Shown: positions 27,334 through 36,634, numbered from the stretch's first letter. The stretch is DNA of 64,000 nucleotides from Lyngbya sp. HA4199-MV5 (GCA_019359375.1 JAHHHL010000004.1:62001-126000); one strand, 5' to 3'. The notes: a model not told the origin generated them from the sequence alone. A program made the numbers and translations.

Positions 27334-29871
27334 CGCAGGTTGCTGGATGGGAAGGGTGATTAAAAAGGTGGAACCCTTGCCGGGAGTGCTTTGGGCGGTG
27401 ATGGTGCCGTTGTGACGTTCGACAATCTTACGACAGATGGCTAACCCAATACCAGTGCCTTCGTATTCGCTGCGACCATGTAAGCGCTCAAAGATTTTGA
27501 AGATGCGATCGGCATATTGTTCATCAAACCCTATGCCCTGATCTTGAATGCTGATTTGAACGTGCTCAGCGGTGCTACTGCCTTTAGCATTCAGTTGCCG
27601 TATCCATTGGCTCCCAATTGTGACCGTGGGGGGCTGATCACCATGAAACTTAAGCGCGTTGCTGATCAGGTTTTGCAGCAGTTGATGCATCTGGGTGGGG
27701 TCTGCTGTCAATGTGGGTAATGCCTCTACGGCAATGGCTGCATGGGTTTCTTGAGTTTTCATCTCTAAGCCAGATAAGACCCTTTCTACAACCTGGTTTA
27801 AGTCAACCGGAACAAACGGTTGTGCCTGGGAGGTTACGCGGGAGAGCGAAAGAAGGTCATCAATCAAGGTTTGCATTCGTTCGGCAGCACTTTGCATCCG
27901 GTTGATGTAGTCTTTGCCCTGGTCGCTGAGTTGTTTTCCACAGCGGCTCTGGAGCAGGTTGCTGAAGTTGCAGATGGTGCGGAGAGGTTCTTTGAGGTCG
28001 TGGGAGGCGACAAAGGCAAAGATTTGGAGTTCTTGATTACTTTGCTCTAGCTTATGGGCAAGGTTTTGCAAGGCTGTTTCTGCTTGTTTGCGATCGGTGA
28101 TGTCTTTCATGAAACAGTGGTGCCCGTTGAATTGCTGCTGTTCGTCGTAGGCAGAAATCATGACCACCTGTTTGTAGAACTGGGAACCATCTTTGCGGAT
28201 GCCTCTGGCTTCAGCTTCCACTTTGCCATCCTGGAGCATCTGATGGTAAGCGGTGAGCATTGGCTCCACATCGTCTGGATGCACGGTTTGTTGCCAATCC
28301 ATACCCAGCATCGCTTCTGGCTCATAGCCGACCGTGTGAGCATAGGACGGGTTAACAAAGGTGTAGCGCCCCTGGGAATCGAGGCGGGAGATACCTTCGA
28401 CGGCATTTTCCATCACCGCACTCATCACCCGGAGTTCGGTTTCTGCCCGCTGACGATCGGTGATATCGACGGCAATTCCACTGACCAGACGTTGACCCGT
28501 TGCGCTACGCATGGGAAATTTGTACACCAAAAAATTGGCGATCGTGCCGTCCAGTCGGGGAGCCACTTCGGTCGCTTCCACGACCTGATCGGTTTCAGCC
28601 ACCATCCGGATATTGTCGAGAAACTGTTGGGCAAACTCGGCTGGATACAGGTCAAACACGGTTTTGCCGATCGGATCGCCCTCTGGTAGCTGAAAGGTTT
28701 GAATGTAGGCGCGGTTGAGATAGAGGATTTGACCATCAATATCGGTGATCCAACTGGGGGCAGGTGTGTAATCCATAAAGGTCTGCAACCGCTCTTCGCT
28801 CTCCTGCCATGACTGCTCGGCTCGCTGCCGTTGCGATAGTTCAATTTGCAGGCGATCATTGGCTTCCCGTAATGCAGCCGTCCGTTCCGCAACACGGCTT
28901 TCTAAGTTCTCATTGGTCTGCCTCAGTTCGACCTGACTTTGGCGCAGCATGGCGTTGATCCGGTTCATCGATTGTGCCGTACCGCCAATCAAAATCGCGA
29001 AGGTGATGGTCATGACGATGACCTGAAGGGCGCTCATAAAAGCAGTGTCATACCAACCGTACTGTTTACCCCGAAGGATGAGCCAGCCGAGCACCACCGG
29101 AAAGCCGATCGCCCAGGGCAGCAGCCACCGTGCCATCAGTCCACCCATTAAAGGGCTGGTGAGCGATCGCATAAAGCCCTGCTGCGGGTGCATGAGCAAC
29201 ATAACGCCACTCAAGAGGGTGAAGGCGATCGCGGTATGAATCGCCATCGTGCTCGAAATAATCACCACTCGTTGCAAGAGATTGACCCCAAACAGGTGCC
29301 CAATCAATGCCAGCAGCGCAATTAACCCCACTATGAACCCCAAACTCTGAGCCAACCAATAATTGCGCCTGGTTTTATGGGATAGCAACAAAATTGCTGT
29401 TCCGGTCAGGACAAAGTTAATCGCAGTGTTGACTCCCATCCTGCCTGGATAAGGCGTTGCCACCGAAGGAGCCGCATCTTGAAACAGCAGTTGATCAATG
29501 CCCAAGTTCCAGCCAAACGCATATTCGCTAAGCGTGAGAAGCGCGATCAGGAGCATTAAACATGAACAGCTAAAGATTAAATACTTTAGTTTCTTTCTGA
29601 ATGGTGCCGTTTTCAGGTTTGACTGAAGCGAAATCATCCCTAGCGATACCCCAGACAGCAGAAAGCAAAAGGCTGTATTGGCTTTCATGGTGGCAGGGCT
29701 ACCGGGAAAACCGCTCTTTAGCATCGGGTTATTGATCATCCAGCCAAGCAGGACGATCAGTGCCAGTAGAATGACGACTCCGATCGCCCCTAACAGTAAC
29801 TTACCAGTCGGTGGTGGCGACGTTTGATGCTGCGGTGGGGTAACGAGCATAGCAGTGGCTGAAGGTTTCAT
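27331..29871 (-). CDS. Multi-helix membrane PAS histidine kinase
   Basis: 846 residues from the ATG at 29871; a GTG at 29874 is also open. The first 300 residues hold about eight hydrophobic segments (LLLGAIGVVILLALIVLLGW, YLIFSCSCLMLLIALLTL, FIVGLIALLALIGHLFGV and others) forming a MASE-like sensor of unknown ligand. A coiled coil and two PAS domains follow (about 370-490, ending SGIAVDITDRQ; about 495-610, ending CFMKDITDRK). The HisKA domain has SHDLKEPLRT and the HATPase has NLISNALKFHG and GTGIGLAI. From the HisKA domain on it is very similar to the ethylene-receptor-like kinase, so the two are a tandem duplicate with different sensors. The Rcp1-like receiver 167 bases downstream is the likely target. 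Confidence 0.87.
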   Translation of the reverse strand: MKPSATAMLVTPPQHQTSPPPTGKLLLGAIGVVILLALIVLLGWMINNPMLKSGFPGSPATMKANTAFCFLLSGVSLGMISLQSNLKTAPFRKKLKYLIFSCSCLMLLIALLTLSEYAFGWNLGIDQLLFQDAAPSVATPYPGRMGVNTAINFVLTGTAILLLSHKTRRNYWLAQSLGFIVGLIALLALIGHLFGVNLLQRVVIISSTMAIHTAIAFTLLSGVMLLMHPQQGFMRSLTSPLMGGLMARWLLPWAIGFPVVLGWLILRGKQYGWYDTAFMSALQVIVMTITFAILIGGTAQSMNRINAMLRQSQVELRQTNENLESRVAERTAALREANDRLQIELSQRQRAEQSWQESEERLQTFMDYTPAPSWITDIDGQILYLNRAYIQTFQLPEGDPIGKTVFDLYPAEFAQQFLDNIRMVAETDQVVEATEVAPRLDGTIANFLVYKFPMRSATGQRLVSGIAVDITDRQRAETELRVMSAVMENAVEGISRLDSQGRYTFVNPSYAHTVGYEPEAMLGMDWQQTVHPDDVEPMLTAYHQMLQDGKVEAEARGIRKDGSQFYKQVVMISAYDEQQQFNGHHCFMKDITDRKQAETALQNLAHKLEQSNQELQIFAFVASHDLKEPLRTICNFSNLLQSRCGKQLSDQGKDYINRMQSAAERMQTLIDDLLSLSRVTSQAQPFVPVDLNQVVERVLSGLEMKTQETHAAIAVEALPTLTADPTQMHQLLQNLISNALKFHGDQPPTVTIGSQWIRQLNAKGSSTAEHVQISIQDQGIGFDEQYADRIFKIFERLHGRSEYEGTGIGLAICRKIVERHNGTITAQSTPGKGSTFLITLPIQQPA

Positions 29872-30354
29872 CACACGTAGAAAGGTAATTAATAGGAATT
29901 AAGGCGTATAAGCTGCTGAAACTTTAAGGGTTCCCAGGTTGAGCCGACAACGCACGCTCACGATGGAGCAAGGCAGGGGATGTGGGGGAAGCAGGGAAGC
30001 AGAGAAGCAGGGGAAGAAAAGGGAAGCAGAGAAGCAGGGGAGGCAGGGGAAGAAAAGGGAAGCAGGGGAAGCAAGGGAAAGTGAGTTTTAGCTTTTCAGT
30101 GGGCTAACATTTAGCCTTCATCCTTTAGCCTTTAGCCTTCTGCCTCCTGCCTTCTCCCTCCTCCCTATTCCCCTCGCCTGACTCAAATCAGAACCGCTAT
30201 AGTATCGGCAGAGAAGCATCTACTTTTGCGATCGAAAGCGTGAATGATAGAGCGATCGATCGCAACTTTTCCAATCGGAACTGATCGGTGGGCTAACATT
30301 TGAAGCATGGCACACCCGTTATCTAATACCTATCAACCCTTACTAGCCATTTAG
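29872..30354. other. 483-bp divergent gap with low-complexity repeat
   Basis: It separates the divergent kinase and cyclase genes, so it should hold both promoters. Bases 29970-30085 are purine-rich tandem words (GGGAAGCAGGGGAAG) and 30115-30179 are pyrimidine-rich (CCTTCTGCCTCCTGCC). The two halves are roughly complementary and could fold back on each other. A 15-codon open frame from 30307 ends at a TAG directly before the cyclase start. Confidence 0.6.
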
Positions 30355-31572
30355 GTGGTTGTTTCTCCTGACTCTAAACAACGAATTCTGGTTGTAGATG
30401 ATACACCAGAGCTAATCAGTAGCCTGCTGGAAGCAATAAGCGATGCAGGCTACGAAATTCGTGTGGTTACAGATAGTTTGAATGTATTAGATGTTACCCA
30501 GAATTTTGCACCCAACTTAATTTTTCTAGACATTAACTTACCGGAAACTGGCGGCTATACAGTTTGTCAGCAATTAAAAGCAACGCCTCAAACTCAAAAT
30601 ATTCCTGTAATATTCTTGAGTGAGCAAAGTCAAGTTTTAGACAAATTGAAAGCCTTTGAAATCGGTGGGGTAGACTACATGGTCAAGCCCTTTTTAGTGC
30701 AAGAAGTACTGGTACGAATTGAGCACCAACTGACGATTCAGACGTTGAAAAAGAAACTGCTCGAGCAGCAAGCCCATTGGCTACTCCAAAACAGAGGGAA
30801 CACGCCTTTGTTGGCAAGCTTGCAGAAACAACTTCATCGGCAAGCAGAAATGCTGAAAGAGAAGAATCAGCAACTTCAGCAAGAGATTCGGGAGCGGCAA
30901 CAGATGCAAGAGGCACTCAAAGCGGAGCAAGAGAAATCTGACCAGCTTTTGTTGAATGTGCTACCCCGCGCCATTGTAGACAGGCTGAAGCAAGATCAGG
31001 GCGTGCTGGCGGAACGGTTCGATGAGGTGACAATTTTATTTGCGGATATTGTCGATTTTACGCCCCTTTCTGCCCAACTCACCCCTCTGGAACTGGTGCA
31101 GCTATTAAACCAGATTTTCTCTACGTTCGATCAACTGGCGGAGCAATTTGGGTTAGAAAAAATTAAGACGATCGGCGATGCGTATATGGTGGCTGGAGGT
31201 GTACCAATTCCTCGTCCCGACCATGCCGAAGCAGTCATGGAAATGGCGATCGCCATGCGCCGCGAGATCAAACAGTTTGCCCAGGCAGCCGGTCAACCGA
31301 TTCGGCTCCGCATTGGCATCAACACTGGCACAGTCGTTGCTGGCGTGATTGGCATCAGTAAATTTAGCTACGACCTCTGGGGCGATGCGGTCAATACTGC
31401 CAGTCGCATGGAGTCTCAAGGGTTGGCTGGCAAAATTCAGGTGACAGAAGCCATTTATCATCGCTTGTGCGATCGTTACGTCTTTGAAAAATGGGGCACC
31501 ATTCATGTAAAAGGGAAAGGAAAAATGACCACCTATCTTTTTGTTAGCCGTAAAGAGCTTTGTCAATCGTAA
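30355..31572 (+). CDS. Receiver-linked class III adenylate cyclase
   Basis: 405 residues from a GTG that directly follows an in-frame TAG. The N-terminal receiver has Asp59 (LIFLDINLP). A long coiled coil (about 130-205) leads to the cyclase domain (about 215-400). Metal-binding Asp231 (FADIVDF) and Asp275 (IGDAYM), adenine-selecting Lys271 (KIKTIGD) and Asp340 (YDLWGD), and the NTASR motif are all present. The enzyme should therefore make cAMP from ATP under phosphorelay control. A CRP-like protein is at 60389, but no direct link is shown. The donor kinase is unknown. The start is odd: an upstream ATG at 30307 shares the frame but is cut by the TAG. Confidence 0.88.
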   Translation: MVVSPDSKQRILVVDDTPELISSLLEAISDAGYEIRVVTDSLNVLDVTQNFAPNLIFLDINLPETGGYTVCQQLKATPQTQNIPVIFLSEQSQVLDKLKAFEIGGVDYMVKPFLVQEVLVRIEHQLTIQTLKKKLLEQQAHWLLQNRGNTPLLASLQKQLHRQAEMLKEKNQQLQQEIRERQQMQEALKAEQEKSDQLLLNVLPRAIVDRLKQDQGVLAERFDEVTILFADIVDFTPLSAQLTPLELVQLLNQIFSTFDQLAEQFGLEKIKTIGDAYMVAGGVPIPRPDHAEAVMEMAIAMRREIKQFAQAAGQPIRLRIGINTGTVVAGVIGISKFSYDLWGDAVNTASRMESQGLAGKIQVTEAIYHRLCDRYVFEKWGTIHVKGKGKMTTYLFVSRKELCQS

Positions 31573-32144
31573 GGAGCTTCGTCAATCTTCGAGAGCCTGT
31601 AGCAGAGCCGTTGAACGAGCGGCTAATGACTAAGACACGTTGTACCAAAGCTTTATGAGGCTGCCTACGATCGTAGGATGCACTAGGGCGCGTCATCAAT
31701 TAGCTCTAAAAGCTTGTGGTATCAGCATCATCGCGCCCGTCCCAACACACCAGGCTAGGGGCGGGAACCCTTACTGTCAGTGATATGTAGTTGTAATTGA
31801 TGACAGCCCCTAGCGGCAACGTAACGCATCGAAAATTCAGGCAGGTGATGCGTTACACCTATCGCCTCACACCTGGTTGACTGACAAATCTTTGAGCGAG
31901 TACTTGAACCCGCCCTGCACTCAAGTGCGGGCTGATGGCAGAAAGTCCTCTCTAGGTCTTGCCTTCCCGAAGGGTAGAGGACTAGGAACACCTGACAACC
32001 CGTTTTAACGGGTTTCGTACCATTAGCCCGGATTTAAATCACGGGCGGGTGAGCAACGAAGCGACAAGCCTTTCAAGACTTTCGTCAGTCAATCAGCACC
32101 TCACACAGTCTACTAAGATAAATTGATCATTAAATAGGCAGTGA
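31573..32144. other. 572-bp ORF-poor region with several hairpins
   Basis: No protein-coding gene was recognised. At least three stem-loops lie at 31913-32057: CCCGC...GCGGG; AACCCG-TTTTAA-CGGGTT; and GCCCGGATTTAAATC(A)CGGGC. Compact hairpins of this sort resemble ends or guide-RNA parts of IS200/IS605 elements, or an unclassified structured RNA. No transposase remnant was found, so the class is uncertain. Confidence 0.4.
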
Positions 32145-33080
32145 ATGCAGACGTTGAGACGAGTCAGGTTAAGTAGAAACGGCAGAAAACGTCTTTATCA
32201 GGTTTTTCTGATGGTCTTTTTTGTGCTCAACCTTCTGGCGTTTACGGGCGCGTATGCTCTGACGCATTTTAGCGCGCCAGGTCATTTCAGCGTCGGGCTA
32301 CCGAGACCGAGTAGCTCCAAACGTCCGATCGAGGTTGGGCTTGAATATACGACACAACGAATTGCCATTAGTCAGACGGAGTGGTTAGAAACCTGGTTGA
32401 TTCCGGTTCAAACTTCGCCATCGCAAGGAACTGTTTTACTCTTTCCTGGTAACGGTGGTAGCAAAGCAAAACAACTTTTAGCACCCGCCAAAAGCTTTCA
32501 TACGCTAGGTTATGACACGCTATTAGTCGATTTTCGAGGGGTTGGTGGTTCTAGCGGTAACACAACAACGCTGGGAGCACGGGAAGCCAATGATGTAGTG
32601 GTGGCGATGCAGTATGCTCAACGTTTGAAGCTTAAACGACCGATCGTGCTGTATGGTGTTTCGATGGGTACTGGCGCTATCCTGAAGGCGATCGCTCAGA
32701 AAGAGATTCAACCCGATGCAGTTATTCTTGAGCTTCCGTTTACGCGTCTTCTGGATGCGGTTAGAAGCCGATTAAGAGCAGTCCATGTGCCCACATTCCC
32801 ATTAGCAGAACTGCTTGTTTTTTGGGGCAGTGTTCAGCATCAACTTAATGGGTTTACCCACAATCCAGTGATGTACGCCAGTCAAGTGAAATGCCCTGCG
32901 CTGTTGCTGCAAGGTGAGCGCGATCGATGGACTAGCCTGACAGAAATCAATCAAATTGTTCAGAATCTCCACGGTTTCAAGAAATTGGTGATCTTTCCCA
33001 CCGCAGGACATGATTTACTTGTCACGGTTGATCAAAATCTCTGGAAACAAAGCGTGAAACACTTCCTCAAAGAAATCTAA
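32145..33080 (+). CDS. Membrane-anchored alpha/beta hydrolase
   Basis: 311 residues. A basic N terminus and one membrane helix (about 18-40) precede the alpha/beta hydrolase fold. The oxyanion-type motif is FPGNGGS (about 100-106), the nucleophile elbow is GVSMG with Ser173, the acid is Asp260 (GERDRW) and the catalytic His is 289 (AGHDLL), so the triad is complete. The family (BEM46/YfhR-like) contains esterases and peptidases of unknown natural substrate; I infer only serine hydrolase activity, probably outside the cytoplasmic face. It stands alone, 200 bases from the convergent ATPase gene. Confidence 0.86.
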   Translation: MQTLRRVRLSRNGRKRLYQVFLMVFFVLNLLAFTGAYALTHFSAPGHFSVGLPRPSSSKRPIEVGLEYTTQRIAISQTEWLETWLIPVQTSPSQGTVLLFPGNGGSKAKQLLAPAKSFHTLGYDTLLVDFRGVGGSSGNTTTLGAREANDVVVAMQYAQRLKLKRPIVLYGVSMGTGAILKAIAQKEIQPDAVILELPFTRLLDAVRSRLRAVHVPTFPLAELLVFWGSVQHQLNGFTHNPVMYASQVKCPALLLQGERDRWTSLTEINQIVQNLHGFKKLVIFPTAGHDLLVTVDQNLWKQSVKHFLKEI

Positions 33081-33282
33081 GTACAGACTCAAGAACAGGA
33101 GCATTTTATGCTAAACATAGAGTCTGATTGGCAACAGATTTGATAACGGATGAAGCGGATACGATGCCTACAACGACTGAAAAAATCATCCGGTTCATCT
33201 GTTTCCATTCGCTGCCCACCGAGCTTTCGACAGAATCAAATAGCCCTGGTCTCAAGAATCGATAAATTCAAGCAGAAAAACG

Positions 33283-35007
33283 TCACTGGCGGTTTGATCT
33301 TGATTCTCCGGTTTGCTCATGCGTACAAAGCGATCGCCACCGATTGATGGCTGCGGCTAACTCAAAGCGGCGAAAGGAGGCGAAGTCACCTTGCGGAAAC
33401 CCGATGATGTCATCAAAGCCGCCTGCTGCGAGGTCTGCCATCGCGTAGTCGAGGACTTCGGTGAGCGGATGGGCGCCGTCGAGGTAGTGTTGTTGCAGGT
33501 AGATCAGCATGGCGGCGATCGCCCTCAACTGTCCCGTTTCGGCAATTTGCTCGACGGCTGAGAGGTCAATTTCGTCGTGACCCAGCACGATCGTGTCTAA
33601 ATCGCGGACTTTGCGTTTGGGGGGGCGATCGTCGTCTGAGTCGGTCTGAACCGTCAGGAAGCGAGGGGTCAGCGTGCCAAACTGGGTGCCACCTTCAGGA
33701 GCCCGATCGGTCACGTACTGCTGCGCGATCGCCTGTGCCTGAGCCGTCACTTCCTGCGGTTGAAAGTCCTGCATGGCGATGATGGTATCCGCCACATCGA
33801 AGTAGTCGCCGCTGCCACCCATCACCAGGATGGTCGAGACTCCGTGATCGGTGTACAGTTGGCGCACCTTGTCGATAAAGGGCGTGATGGGTTCCCGATC
33901 TTTGGCGATCAATGCCTGCATTCGACGATCGCGGATCATAAAATTCGTCGCTGCTGTATCTTCGTCCACCAGCAGGAGTTTCGTGCCTGCTTCGATCGCT
34001 TCAATCATGGCGGCGGCTTGAGACGTGCTGCCACTCGCGTTTTGGGTCGAAAACTGCGTGGTCGATCGTCCCAGGGGCAAATGGTTGATAAAGGGCGACA
34101 GGTTCACTCCCGCCACACTGCGCCCATCTTCTGCCCGTACTTTCACCGCTGCTGGATGGGTTAGCACAAATTCGCGCCCGTCATCGGGAATGTGGGTGTA
34201 AACGCCAACCTCGATCGCCCGTAGCAGCGTCGATTTGCCGTGATAGCCTCCACCGACAATCAGCGTCACACCTGCTGGAATGCCCATGCCCGTGATCACA
34301 CCGCGATTGGGGCAGGTAAACTCCACGCGCAACGAGTTTGGCGACTGAAAGGGAATGCCATCGGGCAAGGGGCGATCGTCCACGCCACTCTGACGCGGCA
34401 ACACAGCCCCATCGGCAACAAAGGCAACCAGCTTACGATCGGAGAGCTGTTGTCTCAACCAGTCAGCATCTTCAGCGGCTTCGACATGGCGTTGGACAAC
34501 TCTTGCATCCAGAGCCTGGTAGGGGAGGCGATCGACCAGTTGAGGCAAATCATCACACAACAACTCCGCCGCCTGAAGCCCTGCCACCCGTCGCCCAAAA
34601 GCAGGCAACCCGACGACAAACCGGATTTCTAACCACTCATCGTCAATAAACGCCGAGGTGCGCTCCAGGATCGTTTGTTTGGGTTGGGCAATCGCAATCA
34701 GCCCGCTGCTGCCACTCCCCCGATGCTGACGAATGGACTGTGCCGCTCGATCGAACTGCCGAGTCAGATAATCTCGCAGCGCGATCGCCCGACTGTGATT
34801 ACGGTAAAGGTCTTTGGGAAAGCCCGCGATCGCCTGCCGTATCCTCACCCGACACTGACTCGGTGCCGCAAACGGATCACCCTGAATGCGATCGAGCCAC
34901 AACGTAAAGCCATCAAACTCATAGCTTCCGCGTAAATCCTTGTACGCCTTGTAGTTCTGCTGGTCAATTTGGCGTAGACGTTGCCGCAGCGAGGCTTGGG
35001 AGGGCAT
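33283..35007 (-). CDS. Predicted ABC-class ATPase (PF09818-type)
   Basis: 574 residues of the predicted ABC_ATPase family. The features seen are P-loop GGGYHGKSTLL (about residue 251), an ABC-signature-like SGSTSQAAAMIEA, Walker B LLLVDEDTAATNFMIRD and a later VMGGSGDYF segment. There are no membrane helices. Homologues include the trypanosome RNA-editing-associated ATPase MRB1590; bacterial members are poorly studied. A role in nucleic acid handling is inferred from the family. The upstream region is repeat-rich (35009-35192), and no partner gene is evident. Confidence 0.85.
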   Translation of the reverse strand: MPSQASLRQRLRQIDQQNYKAYKDLRGSYEFDGFTLWLDRIQGDPFAAPSQCRVRIRQAIAGFPKDLYRNHSRAIALRDYLTRQFDRAAQSIRQHRGSGSSGLIAIAQPKQTILERTSAFIDDEWLEIRFVVGLPAFGRRVAGLQAAELLCDDLPQLVDRLPYQALDARVVQRHVEAAEDADWLRQQLSDRKLVAFVADGAVLPRQSGVDDRPLPDGIPFQSPNSLRVEFTCPNRGVITGMGIPAGVTLIVGGGYHGKSTLLRAIEVGVYTHIPDDGREFVLTHPAAVKVRAEDGRSVAGVNLSPFINHLPLGRSTTQFSTQNASGSTSQAAAMIEAIEAGTKLLLVDEDTAATNFMIRDRRMQALIAKDREPITPFIDKVRQLYTDHGVSTILVMGGSGDYFDVADTIIAMQDFQPQEVTAQAQAIAQQYVTDRAPEGGTQFGTLTPRFLTVQTDSDDDRPPKRKVRDLDTIVLGHDEIDLSAVEQIAETGQLRAIAAMLIYLQQHYLDGAHPLTEVLDYAMADLAAGGFDDIIGFPQGDFASFRRFELAAAINRWRSLCTHEQTGESRSNRQ

Positions 35008-35008
35008 G

Positions 35009-35192
35009 GGAGTAGGGAGTAGGGAGTGGGGAGTAGGGGGAAAAGTTAAGAGTTTTGAGTTAAGAGTTTTGAGTTTGAAGAGCGGTCAGCCATCAACTTT
35101 TTAGCCTTCATCCTTTAGCCTTATCCTCCTTTTCCCTTTCCCCTTCATCCCTCATCCCTTCTACCCCCTAACTCCTGACTCCTCACTTCTAG
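35009..35192. repeat. Low-complexity spacer repeat
   Basis: Purine-rich GGGAGTAGGGAGT words at 35009-35040, GAGTTAAGAGTTTT repeats near 35047-35078, then pyrimidine-rich CCTTCATCCTTTAGCC and CCCTAACTCCTGACTCC words. It fills the divergent gap between the ATPase and the S4 gene. Confidence 0.75.
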
Positions 35193-35260
35193 TAGTGGGA
35201 GCCGCATGTCAGGATATAGCTATCATTGAACGATCGCCCTGGGCAAGAGCAGAATTGAGT

Positions 35261-35500
35261 ATGACGACAGATGTGATTAAGCTGGATCAATTTTTGAAGG
35301 CGGCGGGCATTGTCTCGACCGGAGGGCAGGCGAAACTGCTGATCCAGTCAGGCGAAGTGAAGGTCAATGGGACGGTAGAAACACGACGGGGACGCAAACT
35401 CATTTTGGGCGATCGTGTTTCCACGATGGGCGAAACCCTCAACGTCGATGCCGCCACCCTCCAGCCGTCCAGCCCTGGTGAGCCAAATCCCTGGGCATAA
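35261..35500 (+). CDS. Small S4-domain RNA-binding protein
   Basis: 79 residues from the ATG at 35261; an upstream GTG at 35195 lies in repeat DNA and is unlikely. The S4 fold is visible as KLDQFLKAAGIVSTGGQAK, LIQSGEVKVNG, and a basic TRRGRKLILGD. It is of the YbcJ/YaaA type, small proteins thought to bind structured RNA such as rRNA or tRNA (family knowledge). It stands alone and faces the convergent purS. Confidence 0.85.
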   Translation: MTTDVIKLDQFLKAAGIVSTGGQAKLLIQSGEVKVNGTVETRRGRKLILGDRVSTMGETLNVDAATLQPSSPGEPNPWA

Positions 35501-35541
35501 CTCTTCCCCCGACTCCCTACTCCCCACTCCCTACTCCCCAC
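35501..35541. repeat. Short CTCCCTACTCCCCA repeat between genes
   Basis: Tandem CCCTACTCCCCACT words occupy the whole 30-bp space between the S4 and purS stops, and seem to contribute the last codons of purS. Confidence 0.55.
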
Positions 35542-35803
35542 TCATAGACATTGCCTGCAAATCAAACCGATAATTCTCAATCACCGGGTTTGCCAGCAAT
35601 TGATCGCACATGCGATCGATCTGTTCGCGGGCAACGTCCTCGCTAGCCGCCTCTAAGGTCAACTCAACGTACTTGCCAATGCGTATTTGAGCCACATTCT
35701 CGTAGCCCATGTGCTTCAGCCCAGACTGTACGGCTGTTCCCGCTGGGTCAAGAACTGACGGGCGCAAAGTAACATAGATTTGAGCATGATACGTCTGAGT
35801 CAC
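35531..35803 (-). CDS. purS: Phosphoribosylformylglycinamidine synthase subunit PurS
   Basis: 90 residues with the typical PurS pattern: YVTLRPSVLDPAGTAVQSGL, a GYENVAQIRIGKYVEL strand, and CDQLLANPVIENYRFDL at the end. PurS joins PurL and PurQ in the FGAR to FGAM step of purine synthesis. The start is GTG with AGGA about ten bases upstream. purQ and purL are not adjacent in this window. The last residues (SMSGE) come from the spacer repeat, so the C terminus may have been altered. Confidence 0.9.
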   Translation of the reverse strand: MTQTYHAQIYVTLRPSVLDPAGTAVQSGLKHMGYENVAQIRIGKYVELTLEAASEDVAREQIDRMCDQLLANPVIENYRFDLQAMSMSGE

Positions 35804-36108
35804 CGTTGTTTCCTGCGAGTGCGTTTACCGTTATTGATGCTACCGCTTGTTGGTTGTTGGTTGTTAGTTGTTAGTTTTTAGAGAAGTCCAAAGGCTATAG
35901 CTTGCTCCCCGTTGGCGAAGCCTGCCGAATGCATAGGGTAGGCTGAAGGCTAAAAAGCTGACTTTGACCGCTGACTGTTGATCACTCTCCCTCTGCCCCC
36001 TTGCTTCCTCTGCCCCTCCGCTTCTGACTTCTGACTTCTCATTCCTTCTAACAACTAACTTCTAACAACTAACAACCCCCTTGACCCCTCACTCCTCACC
36101 TCTCTTCC
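35804..36108. other. 305-bp gap made of low-complexity repeat with terminal inverted repeats
   Basis: GTTGTTAGTTGTTAG at 35860-35874 is the exact reverse complement of CTAACAACTAACAAC at 36062-36076. Between them lie pyrimidine-rich CTTCTGACTTCTGACTT and CCTCTGCCCC words. It looks like a small non-autonomous repeat element. It leaves only about 30 bases before the Fur-type gene. Confidence 0.65.
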
Positions 36109-36516
36109 ATGAAAGCCAGTCGCACTCGTAGCCAGGAACGGATCATCAGCCTTCTCAAACACCTCGATCGCGCCATTTCCGCGCAAGATTTGTTTGTGGA
36201 ACTGCGGAACTGTGATCAGGCAATGGGTTTGGCGACGGTGTATCGGGCGTTGGAGGCGTTAAAGCTGGAAGGGGTGGTGCAGGCACGAACGATGGCAAGC
36301 GGAGAGTCGCTCTACAGTCTGGTGCAGGAAGATCGGCATCATCTAACCTGCTTGCAGTGCGGCGGTTCGATTCCCATTGATACCTGCCCGGTGCATGAGC
36401 TAGAAGCGCAGTTGAATCAGTCCTATCAGTTCAAAATCTACTATCACATGCTGGAATTCTTTGGGCTTTGCACCCAGTGTCAGGCGGCTGATGCCACAGG
36501 TGATACTGCTCATTAG
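36109..36516 (+). CDS. Fur-family metalloregulator
   Basis: 135 residues. The winged helix has GLATVYRALEALKLEGVV. His77-His78 with Cys81 and Cys84 (HHLTCLQCG) and Cys121/Cys124 (CTQC) supply the dimerisation and structural zinc sites. The family includes Fur, Zur and PerR; which metal or signal is sensed cannot be decided from the sequence. It represses or activates promoters near metal or peroxide stress genes. No obvious target gene is adjacent. Confidence 0.88.
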   Translation: MKASRTRSQERIISLLKHLDRAISAQDLFVELRNCDQAMGLATVYRALEALKLEGVVQARTMASGESLYSLVQEDRHHLTCLQCGGSIPIDTCPVHELEAQLNQSYQFKIYYHMLEFFGLCTQCQAADATGDTAH

Positions 36517-36634
36517 GGCAGCATGGGTAGTAGAAAGGGGAGTCATTGTGATGCCTGTGAATGCTCGCATAAAGGTGTTCTGTAAGAACCAAGGATCTTT
36601 CGGTTGCTCAAATAATCGATCGGCTGCAAACTCT

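Noticed and set aside
29970-30179. Purine/pyrimidine repeat tract considered as a CRISPR array
   Set aside because: There are no regular repeats with unique spacers; the words vary and are only 5-15 bases long.
31755-31991. Minus-strand 78-codon frame considered as the end of a TnpB or other transposase
   Set aside because: No transposase motif or zinc finger is visible, and it crosses the hairpin region.
33150-33347. 65-codon plus-strand frame between the hydrolase and ABC-class ATPase genes
   Set aside because: It runs into the ATPase coding region antisense and has no recognisable domain or ribosome site.
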